From contig JAJXWH010000009.1 in assembly GCA_021781745.1 (NCBI GenBank), positions 1 to 64,000 of the forward strand: a stretch of DNA of 64,000 nt, in the 5' to 3' direction. Numbering within the stretch: the stretch's first letter is position 1; each line of letters opens with the position of its first letter. This document shows, piece by piece, positions 55,508-64,000 of the stretch. Position numbers and translations under genes: made by a program. The stretch comes from Bacillota bacterium (lineage in GTDB: Bacteria; Bacillota; Clostridia; Clostridiales; Clostridiaceae). Below the pieces are notes generated by a model. It worked only from the letters and a program-made list of their open reading frames with translations. It had not been told where the DNA came from and ran no database searches.

Positions 55508-55581
55508 AGGCACATGAAAGAAAATAACAAGTCTAAAATGCCATGATTATTTTTCATCAGACAAGGAAGTAGATTGTGCCT
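55508..55581. repeat. nested dyad intergenic repeat
   Basis: Outer AGGCACA (55508-55514) and TGTGCCT (55575-55581) enclose a second pair, 55514-55527 with 55547-55557 (ATGAAA..AAATAA with TTATTTTTCAT). The right edge touches the stop codon of the lipoprotein gene. The layout looks like a dispersed, structured intergenic repeat; I believe similar words recur in clostridial genomes, but no second copy was found here. Confidence 0.55.
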
Positions 55582-56102
55582 TATCTTGTTGAAGCGGCTC
55601 TATCTAAAGCCCTTTGCAAATTATCCATATGTATTTGAAACTCATCTACTGTATCTGTTACCTGCTTTTCATCTATAGGATTTTTTGCCGTATCCACCCT
55701 ATTCTTAGCATCCTCAACATTATCTTTAATTTCATTGAGCTTGTCATCAATATCATCAAACTTATTCTTTATATCTTCACTCTTTCCTTTAAAATCTGCG
55801 CTGTTTAAAGCATCAGTAAGCTCGTCCGCTTTATCATTTAATTCCCTCATAGTACGTACTGTATCACTATCAACATCATTACTTTTATCTGACAACTCTT
55901 TAGGCGTTGTCTTTAATTTATCCATTAAATCTTTTATCTTTTCTGAATCAAATGCCTCGTTTATCTTATCATCTGAAGGTTTTTCATCGGTATTTTTTTT
56001 AGTTTCAATTATATAATCATCTTTAAGACTACATCCTATTAAAGAAAAAGAGAGTATTATGCATAGTACTGAAACTGAAATCATTAGCTTTTTCTTTCTC
56101 AT
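55581..56102 (-). CDS. coiled-coil lipoprotein of unknown function
   Basis: A 173-residue exported lipoprotein. The signal peptide ends in FSLIGC (Cys24). The mature part is highly charged and mostly helical, with heptad-like repeats such as KIKDLMDKLKTTPKEL and KFDDIDDKLNEIKDNVEDAKNR, rich in Asp and Lys. It was not assigned to a family. The ATG at 56102 follows GAGGTG; a GTG three codons earlier overlaps that site. Its stop lies within a structured repeat. Confidence 0.82.
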   Translation of the reverse strand: MRKKKLMISVSVLCIILSFSLIGCSLKDDYIIETKKNTDEKPSDDKINEAFDSEKIKDLMDKLKTTPKELSDKSNDVDSDTVRTMRELNDKADELTDALNSADFKGKSEDIKNKFDDIDDKLNEIKDNVEDAKNRVDTAKNPIDEKQVTDTVDEFQIHMDNLQRALDRAASTR

Positions 56103-56212
56103 TATTTTCACCTCAAATATTTTTTATACTACTTAGTCTATATTAATATTTTTTTGTTATGATTTCAATTATTATAACAAAATTCATTACACCAATTTTG
56201 TTTTAACAAGGA

Positions 56213-57025
56213 CTATAATTTAGATAGTAGTCTCTTTTTATATTTTATACTAGCAACTTCGCTTATATCACTTATAATCTTATAATTAGCTATCCCTCCA
56301 TAAATACCAACTATAGGGATTCCCTGAATTACTTTTGAGAAAAGTATATTTTCTGATAAATTCTTTGAAGTTGTTATTATAATATTTCTAAGATCTATAT
56401 TGCTTCTAATTCCTCTATCTATATTATATCCGATTCTATCTATCTCATTTGAGTATATAATTCTTTCAGCTGATTTATTTATACTTGCGCAGATTATATT
56501 TAGAACGAAAGCTTTCTCTTCATCACATTCATAATTATATCCATAATTTAAGCAGATTTCATATACAGTTCTTAATATTATACTTATAAACACTGGTATA
56601 TCCGGCAGTCCTATTCCGAACGCTCCAAGCACTGCACCTTCTGCTGCTGTGATACCCTTATTAATAATTACACCTTTTCTTACTTTTTTATCAATTCTAC
56701 TTAAATTTTTATTATTAATTTTCTTTGATAAAATATATTCATTTATATCCGCCTCACTTTTTAATCTTTCTAAATTATAGGTCCTTTCTATTATTGATGT
56801 ACCTTTTTCAAATACATAATAGAATCCTTTTTCAAATGCTTTTTCAAATGTATTAATCATTTTTTCTGGAACCTTTTCTTCAATTTTTTCTTTTATTGGC
56901 GAAATTCTTTCTTTTATATATTTGTTTTCTTTCTTATTAAAAAATTTTTCTTCCCTCTTGATTAATTTTTTAATTTGAGAATTCAAAATCTTATCTTTCT
57001 TACTATCTACTACATTTATATTCAA
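56213..57025 (-). CDS. EcsC-family protein
   Basis: A 270-residue protein with the EcsC domain in its second half. GITAAEGAVLGAFGIGLPDIPVFISIILRTVYEIC is the conserved hydrophobic centre, followed by DEEKAFVLNIICAS and later GIPIVGIYGGIANY. The first 90 residues are strongly charged (Lys/Glu). The family is named from a gene next to the Bacillus EcsAB transporter, but its biochemical role is unknown. No ecsAB genes are here. Confidence 0.85.
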   Translation of the reverse strand: MNINVVDSKKDKILNSQIKKLIKREEKFFNKKENKYIKERISPIKEKIEEKVPEKMINTFEKAFEKGFYYVFEKGTSIIERTYNLERLKSEADINEYILSKKINNKNLSRIDKKVRKGVIINKGITAAEGAVLGAFGIGLPDIPVFISIILRTVYEICLNYGYNYECDEEKAFVLNIICASINKSAERIIYSNEIDRIGYNIDRGIRSNIDLRNIIITTSKNLSENILFSKVIQGIPIVGIYGGIANYKIISDISEVASIKYKKRLLSKL

Positions 57026-57363
57026 TTAATATTTTCCTCCATTCAAAAAGCTTATGATTTTTATTATTGTAGGTCATTCAATATATTATTTCCTTAAAAT
57101 CAAGAATTTTAATCAGTGTTAAGTCTTATTTCTTTTGTAAAGCGCATCAAAGGCCTGTTTAAGTAAAATATTATCATAAACTAACTTAGTTTGTATCTTT
57201 TATTAATCTTCTTTGATTTCACTTTTATGTTAGTATATAATTATTAGGATATACTTGCCACTTAAAGTGTTAAATATCTAATAATGAAATTTATATATAT
57301 TATAAAAAATAATAAAACCTCTATCAATGTATTATAAAGTAATTATAAGGAGTGATTGATTAT
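57026..57363. other. divergent promoter region
   Basis: About 340 bases between divergent genes. On the plus strand TTGCCA (57257-57262) with TAATAA 18 bases further is a possible nadE promoter. On the minus side no convincing promoter for the EcsC gene was chosen. No hairpin of note. Confidence 0.4.
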
Positions 57364-59262
57364 ATGGATTTTATAAAAGTTGCAGCTGCCTGCCCAAAAA
57401 CTAGAGTTGCTGATGTTGAGTATAATGTAGAGAATATTTTAATGTGCATAGACGATGCAGTTAAATCAGAAAGTAAATTTATAGTTTTTCCTGAACTATG
57501 CATTACATCTTATACTTGCGGAGATTTGTTTTTACAAGAATACTTAATAAACAAATCATTAAGCGGTATTAGGAATATATTAGATTCAACTAAAAATTAT
57601 GATATTTTAATCGCCGTTGGGGCTCCACTTCTGTGTAATAGTGCCTTATATAACTGTGCATTCTTACTATTTAAAGGGAGTGTTTTAGGAATCGTTCCAA
57701 AATCATATCTTCCAAACTATAGTGAATTTTACGAAAAACGCTGGTTTACTGAAGGAATTTCTGTTGAAAATGAAAAAGTAGACTTACCTTTTCAAAAAGA
57801 AGTTCCATTTGGAACAAACCTGATTTTTTCAAGTAGCATTGCAAACTTTGCAATCGAAATTTGTGAAGACTTATGGGTAACTATCCCTCCTAGTTCTTAT
57901 CTTTCTCTTATGGGAGCTCATATAATTGGGAATCTTTCTGCATCAAATGAGTTAGTAAGTAAGATGGATTATAGAAAAAGTCTTATTTCAAATCAAAGTG
58001 CCAGAACAATTTCCAGCTATATTTATGCTTCTTCTGGCGTTCATGAATCCACTACTGATGTATTATTTAGTGGTCATCTTTTAATAAGTGAAAATGGTTC
58101 ACTATCAAAAGAAAATAATAGATTTCAAAGAGAGAATGAAGTAATCTATTCTATAGTCGACGTATTCAAATTGAAGGCTGAAAGAATGAAAAATCTTAGT
58201 TTTAAAGATTCTTCAAGGTTTATTAACAAAAAGCCTAACATGATTAAATTTGAATTTGAGAATGCTTCAATTAATAACTTTGATAGATATGTAGATAAGC
58301 ATCCTTTTGTACCTTCTTATGAAAAAGAAAGAGAAATGCGCTGCAAAGAAATATTTAATATTCAAGCTGCAAGCTTAGCAAAAAGATTAGAACACACTAA
58401 ATCAAAGAAAGCAGTTGTTGGAATATCTGGAGGATTAGATTCAACTCTAGCACTGCTTGTAATAGTAAAAACCTTTGATTTACTTAATCTAGATAAAAGA
58501 AATATAGTTACTATCACTATGCCTGGTTTTGGCACAACTGATAGAACCTATAATAATGCTATCAGCTTATGCAAGGAATTAGGTACAGATCTTAGGGAAA
58601 TAAATATTGTTAAAGCTTCTCTGCAGCATTTTGAAGATATTGGCCATAACAGCAACATTCACGATGTTACTTATGAAAATGTTCAAGCAAGAGAAAGAAC
58701 TCAAATATTAATGGATATTGCTAACAAAGAACATGGACTTCTAATTGGTACTGGGGATTTATCAGAATTGGCACTGGGCTGGTGCACTTATAACGGGGAT
58801 CATATGTCAATGTATTCTGTAAATCCATCAATCCCTAAAACTCTTGTTAGGTACTTAGTAGAGTATGTTGCACAAAATGAATCTACTAAAATTGTATGTA
58901 ATACACTTATGGATATACTAGACACCCCTGTTAGTCCAGAATTATTGCCTAAAGATAAGAATGGTGAGATATCACAAAAAACTGAGGATATTGTTGGTCC
59001 TTATGAACTTCACGATTTCTTCTTATATCATTTTATCAAACACGGCTCTACAAAGGACAGAATATTCTTCTTAGCTAAAGCTGCATTTAAAGATAATTAT
59101 TCACAAGAAGAAATACAAAAATGGCTTGATAAGTTTATGTTTAGGTTCTTTACCCAACAATTTAAACGAAGTGCTCTTCCTGATGGCCCTAAAGTAGGAA
59201 GTATTTCTTTAAGTCCTAGAGGTGACTGGCGTATGCCATCAGACGCTGAACCTTGGAACTGA
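57364..59262 (+). CDS. nadE: glutamine-dependent NAD+ synthetase
   Basis: A 632-residue two-domain enzyme. The N-terminal nitrilase-type glutaminase (about 1-280) has the Glu in FPELCITSYTCGD, Lys in KSYLPNYSEFYEKRWF and the nucleophile Cys in IEICEDLWVTIPPSS. The C-terminal synthetase has the ATP-binding SGGLDSTLALLV and GTGDLSELALGWCTYNGDHM. It amidates nicotinic acid adenine dinucleotide. The ATG at 57364 follows AAGGAG by 11 bases; a GTG four codons earlier overlaps that site. Confidence 0.96.
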   Translation: MDFIKVAAACPKTRVADVEYNVENILMCIDDAVKSESKFIVFPELCITSYTCGDLFLQEYLINKSLSGIRNILDSTKNYDILIAVGAPLLCNSALYNCAFLLFKGSVLGIVPKSYLPNYSEFYEKRWFTEGISVENEKVDLPFQKEVPFGTNLIFSSSIANFAIEICEDLWVTIPPSSYLSLMGAHIIGNLSASNELVSKMDYRKSLISNQSARTISSYIYASSGVHESTTDVLFSGHLLISENGSLSKENNRFQRENEVIYSIVDVFKLKAERMKNLSFKDSSRFINKKPNMIKFEFENASINNFDRYVDKHPFVPSYEKEREMRCKEIFNIQAASLAKRLEHTKSKKAVVGISGGLDSTLALLVIVKTFDLLNLDKRNIVTITMPGFGTTDRTYNNAISLCKELGTDLREINIVKASLQHFEDIGHNSNIHDVTYENVQARERTQILMDIANKEHGLLIGTGDLSELALGWCTYNGDHMSMYSVNPSIPKTLVRYLVEYVAQNESTKIVCNTLMDILDTPVSPELLPKDKNGEISQKTEDIVGPYELHDFFLYHFIKHGSTKDRIFFLAKAAFKDNYSQEEIQKWLDKFMFRFFTQQFKRSALPDGPKVGSISLSPRGDWRMPSDAEPWN

Positions 59263-59334
59263 ATTTGAATTAATAATTAAATGATGAATTATTCATTTTT
59301 TTACTGAATTGTGGAATTTTTTATTAAGTAGTGC

Positions 59335-59340
59335 TAAAAT
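59335..59340 (+). promoter_or_regulatory. possible extended -10 promoter of the aminotransferase gene
   Basis: TGC-TAAAAT about 55 bases before the ilvE ATG. The -35 is unclear. A weak hairpin plus T-run at about 59270-59303 may terminate nadE. No T-box leader is present. Confidence 0.4.
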
Positions 59341-59395
59341 AGATGTTATTAAATAAACAATGGCAATAAGCCTTATAGATGTGGAGGAATATAAA

Positions 59396-60424
59396 ATGGG
59401 GAAAAAAGCTGATATAGACTGGAGTAAATTAGGATTTGAATACATAAAAACGGATTTTCGATATATTTCAGTTTGGAAAGATGGAAAATGGGATGAGGGA
59501 CGACTTACTGAGGATAATACTCTTACTATAAGCGAAGCTTCTACCGTTATTCATTATGGCCAAAGTTGTTTTGAAGGACTTAAGGCATATACAACTAAAG
59601 AAGGTAAAATTCAATTATTCAGACCTGACTTAAATGCAGAGCGTATGAATGACAGTTGTGACAAACTTCTTATGCCACATGTTCCAAAAGAAAAATTTAT
59701 TGATGCTGTTATGCAAGTTGTAAAAGCAAACGAAAAATATGTTCCACCTTATGGCAGTGGTGCAACTTTATATATCAGGCCATATTTAATGGGTGTTGGA
59801 CACAATATAGGTGTTAAGCCAGCTCCAGAATATATTTTTGGCGTTTTCTGTATACCTGTTGGTCCTTATTTTAAAGACGGGGTTTCACCATGTAATTACA
59901 TAGTTCTGGACGAATTTGATAGAGCAGCTCCTCACGGTACTGGAGGCAATAAAGTTGGAGGAAACTATGCTGCGTCATTACAAGCTCATGCTGTAGCTGC
60001 AGAAAAAGGATTTGCTGATTGTATTTACTTAGATCCGGCAACTCACACTAAAATTGAAGAAATAGGTGCTGCAAATTTCTTTGGAATTACTAAGAATGAT
60101 GAATTTGTCACTCCTAAATCTCCATCAATTTTACCTAGTATAACTAAGCGTTCCCTACTTTACATTGCAGAGCATTATTTAAATATGCCTGTTTATGAGA
60201 AGGAAGTTCTCATAGATGAGATAGATCAATTTAAGGAAGCTGGAGCTTGCGGAACAGCTGCAGTAATTACTCCTATTGGAGGAATCCAATACAAAGACAA
60301 CTTACATGTATTCTTTAGCGAAACTGAAGTAGGCCCTATAACTCAAAAATTATATGATATACTTTTAGGAATTCAACTTGGTGATGTTGAAGCTCCTGAA
60401 GGCTGGATATATGAAGTGAAATAA
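59396..60424 (+). CDS. ilvE: branched-chain amino acid aminotransferase
   Basis: A 342-residue fold-type IV PLP transaminase interconverting Leu, Ile and Val with their keto acids. [49 protein letters not shown] (PLP lysine), [26 protein letters not shown] and [17 protein letters not shown] are characteristic of the BCAT-I/II long form. The ATG at 59396 follows GGAGGA; an upstream in-frame ATG lacks a site. A strong terminator follows. Confidence 0.96.
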   Translation: MGKKADIDWSKLGFEYIKTDFRYISVWKDGKWDEGRLTEDNTLTISEASTVIHYGQSCFEGLKAYTTKEGKIQLFRPDLNAERMNDSCDKLLMPHVPKEKFIDAVMQVVKANEKYVPPYGSGATLYIRPYLMGVGHNIGVKPAPEYIFGVFCIPVGPYFKDGVSPCNYIVLDEFDRAAPHGTGGNKVGGNYAASLQAHAVAAEKGFADCIYLDPATHTKIEEIGAANFFGITKNDEFVTPKSPSILPSITKRSLLYIAEHYLNMPVYEKEVLIDEIDQFKEAGACGTAAVITPIGGIQYKDNLHVFFSETEVGPITQKLYDILLGIQLGDVEAPEGWIYEVK

Positions 60425-60457
60425 TTGTTAGACAATATATACAGTTATTTTTAATTG

Positions 60458-60497
60458 AAATAGAGTGAAGTTACTTAATACTACACTCTATTTTTTG
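60458..60497 (+). terminator. terminator of the aminotransferase gene
   Basis: AAATAGAGTG (60458-60467) pairs with CACTCTATTT (60484-60493), 16-nt loop, then a T-run. It lies about 35 bases after the stop. Confidence 0.88.
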
Positions 60498-60649
60498 TTG
60501 AATTTCTTTTCCTAGTATATTATACTTAAATAAAATAATTGTATTATTATTCCAATCCCTCTATTCTTCTAAGTTATGCTAATAATGTACGATAATAAAA
60601 TTAATCATAGATTTAAAATTCAACTTATCTACTAAAGGGGGGCGTTTAT

Positions 60650-61054
60650 ATGTCTAGCGATAAATTAAATTCCAGCAGCAGTTATACTGTAAGCAGTGTG
60701 ACTAGTGTCGATATTAATAATACTATATTAAAAAGGCCTTATACAAATACTCCGTTCTCTTCTGGTAAAAAGCAAAATAAATCAAATTTTTTTAGAAATA
60801 CATTAAAATCAGTTGTTTCCCATGAAAATTCTGAGAACAATTCTAAAAACTTTTCTGATTTACTTAATGATGATTCTTCAAGATTACAAAGTGAAGTGAA
60901 TTCAAGAGTTATTGCTGCAAGATTTCAGAATGATTCATCAGTAACTGATACCATTAATTCAGTTCAAGCTCCTGATGAGACTGTTCAACCTAAATCTATT
61001 GAAAATTCTGTACTTTGTAGAAAAATCGAACTACTCAATTCTTTAAAAAAATAA
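60650..61054 (+). CDS. hypothetical Ser/Asn-rich protein
   Basis: A 134-residue protein with no recognised domain. It is rich in Ser, Asn, Thr and Val, with no signal peptide, membrane segment or cysteine cluster (one Cys near the C-terminus). The N-terminal 75 residues look disordered; a short helical segment SRLQSEVNSRVIAARFQND lies in the middle and RKIELLNSLKK at the end. A very strong GGGGGG ribosome site supports it as real. It is flanked by terminators, so it is a single-gene unit. Confidence 0.75.
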   Translation: MSSDKLNSSSSYTVSSVTSVDINNTILKRPYTNTPFSSGKKQNKSNFFRNTLKSVVSHENSENNSKNFSDLLNDDSSRLQSEVNSRVIAARFQNDSSVTDTINSVQAPDETVQPKSIENSVLCRKIELLNSLKK

Positions 61055-61075
61055 TCTTGTAAACAAAGCATGAAG

Positions 61076-61124
61076 CAAAAAAGAACTATAAGCAGACTAC
61101 TAAAAAAATCTACTTATAGTTCTT
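61076..61124. terminator. hairpin terminator, best fit for the minus strand
   Basis: A 12-bp perfect stem (61081-61092 with 61113-61124) with a 20-nt loop, partly extended by AGA/TCT. On the minus strand it is followed by six U residues; on the plus strand the tail is weak. It may serve as a backup for the kinase gene or as a bidirectional stop. Confidence 0.7.
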
Positions 61125-61321
61125 ATAAAACCTATTAATTTATCACTATTATCTTTCTAACTGGTCACAACTTAATTAGTCAAAATTCAAACAATATATT
61201 TTAATCTCTATTGTATATAAAGCATTTCTTACAAAACCCTTTACACCGAGCATACATTTGTTATTTTTATAAAAAGACTCATTTCCAATCTGTAGATTTA
61301 TCTATTAAGTATTAAATTACT

Positions 61322-61369
61322 GAAAAAACACCTATAAAGTAAGCACTTTTATATGCTTGCTTTATAGGT
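61322..61369 (-). terminator. terminator of the sensor kinase gene
   Basis: A 16-position stem with one mismatch (61330-61345 with 61354-61369), 8-nt loop, then a U-run on the minus strand. It lies about 22 bases after the kinase stop. Confidence 0.92.
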
Positions 61370-61391
61370 ATTGGGGAGTTAATTATATATT

Positions 61392-64000
61392 TTAAACTTT
61401 AACTATAAAGTATATTCGTGTTCCTTTGTTTATTTTTGAGTCCAAATGCATTTCTGTACTATAATATTTCATTAATCTCTTTTTAATATTTAAAATACCA
61501 ACTCCACCCTTTTGTTTTTTTATAGAGTCTTTATTTTTAAATATATTTGCAACATTTTCAATACCTACTCCATTATCCTCAACAGAAATTAATATTCCAT
61601 CTTTTTCTTTTCTAATCACCACTTTTACAGTCCCCCCGCTTTTTCTTTTCATAAGGCCATGTCGTATTGAATTTTCCACTAGTGGCTGTATTATAAGTGG
61701 TAGAATTCTTTGCTTTAATAAACTGTCATCTATGTCATATTCTACTTTAAGTCTTTCTCCAAATCTGGCTTTTTCGATTTCTGTATAGGCTTTTGTAAGT
61801 TCCAGTTCATTTTCTAGACTAACAGTGGTTTCTCTATTATCTATATTAAAGCTTTTTTGTAAATACTCACTCAAATGCCCTAAAAGTTCTCCAGCACTTT
61901 CTCCATCAGTATAGCATAAAGACATTATGGTGCTTATTGCATTATATAAAAAATGTGGTTTAATTTGTGACTGCAAAAAAGCCATCTCATTATTTAGTGC
62001 TTCCTGCACTGATTTTTTCATCTGCATCAAATTAGAAACTCTTCCTCTAAGCTCTTTTGCTACAAAAGGTTTAGTTACAAAATCATTTGCACCTGAAAGA
62101 AATCCTGTTTCAATATCTTCTGCAGTATCTCTAACTGTTAATATAATCACTGGTAAGTCGTATAAAGAATATTCTTCTCTAATTTTACTACAAGTATCAT
62201 ATCCGTTCATTCCATTCATCATCACATCCACAAGTACAAGATCTATGTTATTTGTTTTTATCATTTCAAGAGCTTGCATACCATTTGAAGCAGTTAAAAT
62301 TTCATAGTCCTCGTTATCCAAAATAGATTTAAGAACTCTTAAATTAGTAGGTTCATCATCAACCGCTAAAATTTTCATATGCTTATTTAGTTTATTTTGA
62401 GCTTTTGGAATATTATGTATCTCTTCAGATTGTTGTTCATATATTTTTTCCTCGTTAACCAGTTTCTCTTCTGATTTGGGAAGTAAGAAAGAAAAGCATG
62501 TACCTTTTTGTGGCTCTGACCATTCTAAGAATATCTTTCCACCCATTCGTTCTAATAATTGCTTAGATATGTATAGTCCAAGTCCATTTCCTCCATAATT
62601 AGAGAAAATTTCAGTTTCTGCCTGAGTAAATGCACGAAATAAATTCTTCTGTTTTTCTTTTGAAATTCCTATACCTGTATCTTTTATGCTAACTTTTATA
62701 AATTGCTCATTTTCCACTGCCGTTACTGTAATAGTTCCATTTTCAGTAAACTTAATTCCATTTCCTATTAGATTATACATAACTTGCAACAACCTATTTT
62801 CATCTGCTAATACTGGAGAAATCTTTTCTGGGATATTTATCAAAATCTCTATATTCCTACTTTCTATTAAATGTTTTAATACTGCAATCACCACCTCCGA
62901 GGCTGACATAATGTCTATAGCTTTAATATTAAATTCCATCTCATTTCTTTGTATCCTTTCAAAATCTATTATGTCTTTTATTAAAATTGAAAGTCTTCTT
63001 GATGCAGATAATATCACTTGAAGTTCTTCTTTTTGTTTTTTGTTTACATTTCCATATCTTCCTTCTGCCAGTGTTTCTGATATATTTATAATTCCATTAA
63101 GAGGCGTTTGTAGTTCATGTGATGTATTAATAAGAAATTCATCCTTCATCTTATCAACATCAATTAACTTTTCGGTCATTTCCCTAAGTGAACTATTAAC
63201 ATATACTAGCTCATTTTCAGCTTTTTTTCTTTTTCTCATATTAATTAGTAATGCAAGAATAAGCACCGACTCAAACACAAGTACAACAAATGCTGTAATA
63301 ATATAACCTTTATATAATTCCCAAACACTCATATCTCTATATAAAATCACACTATCACTTGGTAATTTATCCTCATCTATTCCCCATCTCTTAAGCTGTC
63401 GCCAGTCAAAAGTATATGCTCTAGACGCTGCATGAATAATTTGATTATCTGATGACTTATTTCCGCTTAAAATATCTAAAACTGCATTTCCTGCAGTTTC
63501 ACCTACTAATTCTTGATCACCTACATATCCACCAATTACCCCACTTCCTAAATATTGTGCTGAAACTCCATATACCGGTACCTTTGCTTCCTGACATATA
63601 GTTTTAATCACCTCTGTTGGAATAAAACTTTCCCCATTTATATCTGAATACCATTGGAAATATAAAATTGCAGAATTATCTTCAGCACTTTTTATCTTTT
63701 CAATCATATCTTCATATGATAATTTATCTAATACTACAATCTCTGCTTGATTAAAATATTTATTCTGTGCATCTAAAATAGATTGTGAGAGATTTCTCTT
63801 ATCTACCGAACTTCCAACCACTATGTAAATCTTTTTTGTTAAAGGCCTTGTTTTAAGTATAAGCTGTATATTTTGATCAACTTCAGACATTTGAGAAATT
63901 ATGGTATAATTTTGTGGCAACTGATTAACTGGAAGTTTTTCCTTATCCCAATCCATAATAATTGGCACCTTAGGAAAATCATTATCTCCATATTTTGAAA
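61392..64000 (-). CDS. membrane sensor with two histidine kinase modules and a receiver (5' end outside window)
   Basis: The frame is open to the right edge, so the N-terminus is missing. Numbering from the GTG at 63968, an extracytoplasmic ABC_sub_bind-like domain runs to about 205 (IHAASRAYTFDWRQLKRWGID). A transmembrane helix follows near 221-243. A HisKA/HATPase kinase has the phospho-His at 284 in NTSHELQTPL and a G2-like box in GGNGLGLYISKQ. A receiver (531-650) carries Asp581 and Lys633. Then comes a LytS-type His_kinase with QSQIKPHFLYNAI (His672) and its own HATPase (QPLVENSIRHG). The output partner is unknown; the gene ends before a strong terminator. Confidence 0.92.
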   Translation of the reverse strand, partial: SKYGDNDFPKVPIIMDWDKEKLPVNQLPQNYTIISQMSEVDQNIQLILKTRPLTKKIYIVVGSSVDKRNLSQSILDAQNKYFNQAEIVVLDKLSYEDMIEKIKSAEDNSAILYFQWYSDINGESFIPTEVIKTICQEAKVPVYGVSAQYLGSGVIGGYVGDQELVGETAGNAVLDILSGNKSSDNQIIHAASRAYTFDWRQLKRWGIDEDKLPSDSVILYRDMSVWELYKGYIITAFVVLVFESVLILALLINMRKRKKAENELVYVNSSLREMTEKLIDVDKMKDEFLINTSHELQTPLNGIINISETLAEGRYGNVNKKQKEELQVILSASRRLSILIKDIIDFERIQRNEMEFNIKAIDIMSASEVVIAVLKHLIESRNIEILINIPEKISPVLADENRLLQVMYNLIGNGIKFTENGTITVTAVENEQFIKVSIKDTGIGISKEKQKNLFRAFTQAETEIFSNYGGNGLGLYISKQLLERMGGKIFLEWSEPQKGTCFSFLLPKSEEKLVNEEKIYEQQSEEIHNIPKAQNKLNKHMKILAVDDEPTNLRVLKSILDNEDYEILTASNGMQALEMIKTNNIDLVLVDVMMNGMNGYDTCSKIREEYSLYDLPVIILTVRDTAEDIETGFLSGANDFVTKPFVAKELRGRVSNLMQMKKSVQEALNNEMAFLQSQIKPHFLYNAISTIMSLCYTDGESAGELLGHLSEYLQKSFNIDNRETTVSLENELELTKAYTEIEKARFGERLKVEYDIDDSLLKQRILPLIIQPLVENSIRHGLMKRKSGGTVKVVIRKEKDGILISVEDNGVGIENVANIFKNKDSIKKQKGGVGILNIKKRLMKYYSTEMHLDSKINKGTRIYFIVKV

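Larger units (their letters stand above)
55224..55580. other. intergenic region with transporter promoter and nested repeats
   Basis: About 357 bases without a gene. It holds the predicted transporter promoter (55289-55261), a perfect 13-bp hairpin (55457-55490) and a nested dyad repeat next to the lipoprotein stop (55508-55581). Confidence 0.6.
61055..61391. other. convergent intergenic region with two terminators
   Basis: About 335 bases between the small plus-strand gene and the sensor kinase. It contains two strong hairpins (61081-61124 and 61330-61369, listed) and otherwise unremarkable A+T-rich sequence. Confidence 0.6.

Overview
The window reads as chromosomal DNA of a low-G+C Firmicute, most likely a Clostridium sensu stricto. 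The grounds are strong A+T richness, AGGAGG-type ribosome sites, a single-chain PurL, a FabK/FabT-type fatty acid operon and many clostridial-type proteins. The species cannot be fixed from sequence alone; a relative of C. beijerinckii is only a guess. Nearly all genes lie on the minus strand, so operons read from high to low coordinates. No rRNA, tRNA or CRISPR array was seen.

Layout. 1-2100 is a gene graveyard: decayed sulfonate-type ABC transporter genes and a broken IS982-family transposase. 2487-3302 (+) is a lone PAPS-type sulfotransferase. 3722-24681 (-) is a Wzx/Wzy-type capsule or exopolysaccharide locus. It begins with a Wzz-like protein, a tyrosine kinase and a PHP phosphatase. These are followed by an initiating sugar transferase, ManC, five further glycosyltransferases, a polymerase, an epimerase, a 3-amino-3,6-dideoxyhexose set (ketoisomerase, aminotransferase, MaoC hydratase, hexapeptide acyltransferase), the Wzx flippase and RmlA-C-D-B. 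25041-27716 is a COG2984-type ABC importer and 28039-28452 a HutP-family orphan. 28615-38654 is a complete type II fatty acid operon (fabT-fabH-acpP-fabK-fabD-fabG-fabF-accB-fabZ-accC-accD-accA) with a FabT box on its promoter. 38880-40523 holds a lipoprotein (+) and a TPR protein (-).

41176-52246 is the purine operon purL-E-C-F-M-N-H-D, which makes IMP from PRPP apart from purB and purK. Then come a small zinc-ribbon gene, a polar amino acid ABC importer (52962-55223), a coiled-coil lipoprotein and an EcsC-family protein (all -). On the plus strand follow NAD synthetase, a branched-chain aminotransferase and a small unknown protein. The window ends inside a large sensor kinase (-) that carries two different histidine kinase modules.

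Most interesting signals: (1) a family of modular palindromic intergenic elements (32626-32757, 42447-42584, minimal copy 47177-47250) that almost fill gaps inside the fab-acc and pur operons, sharing a core but differing in the short words repeated at their ends; (2) a 246-bp foldback element just after purD; (3) a MaoC hydratase placed among 3-amino-sugar genes, suggesting a 3-hydroxyacyl-amido sugar; (4) a promoter-terminator leader before the initiating sugar transferase; (5) the dual-kinase sensor with an ABC substrate-binding-like input domain.
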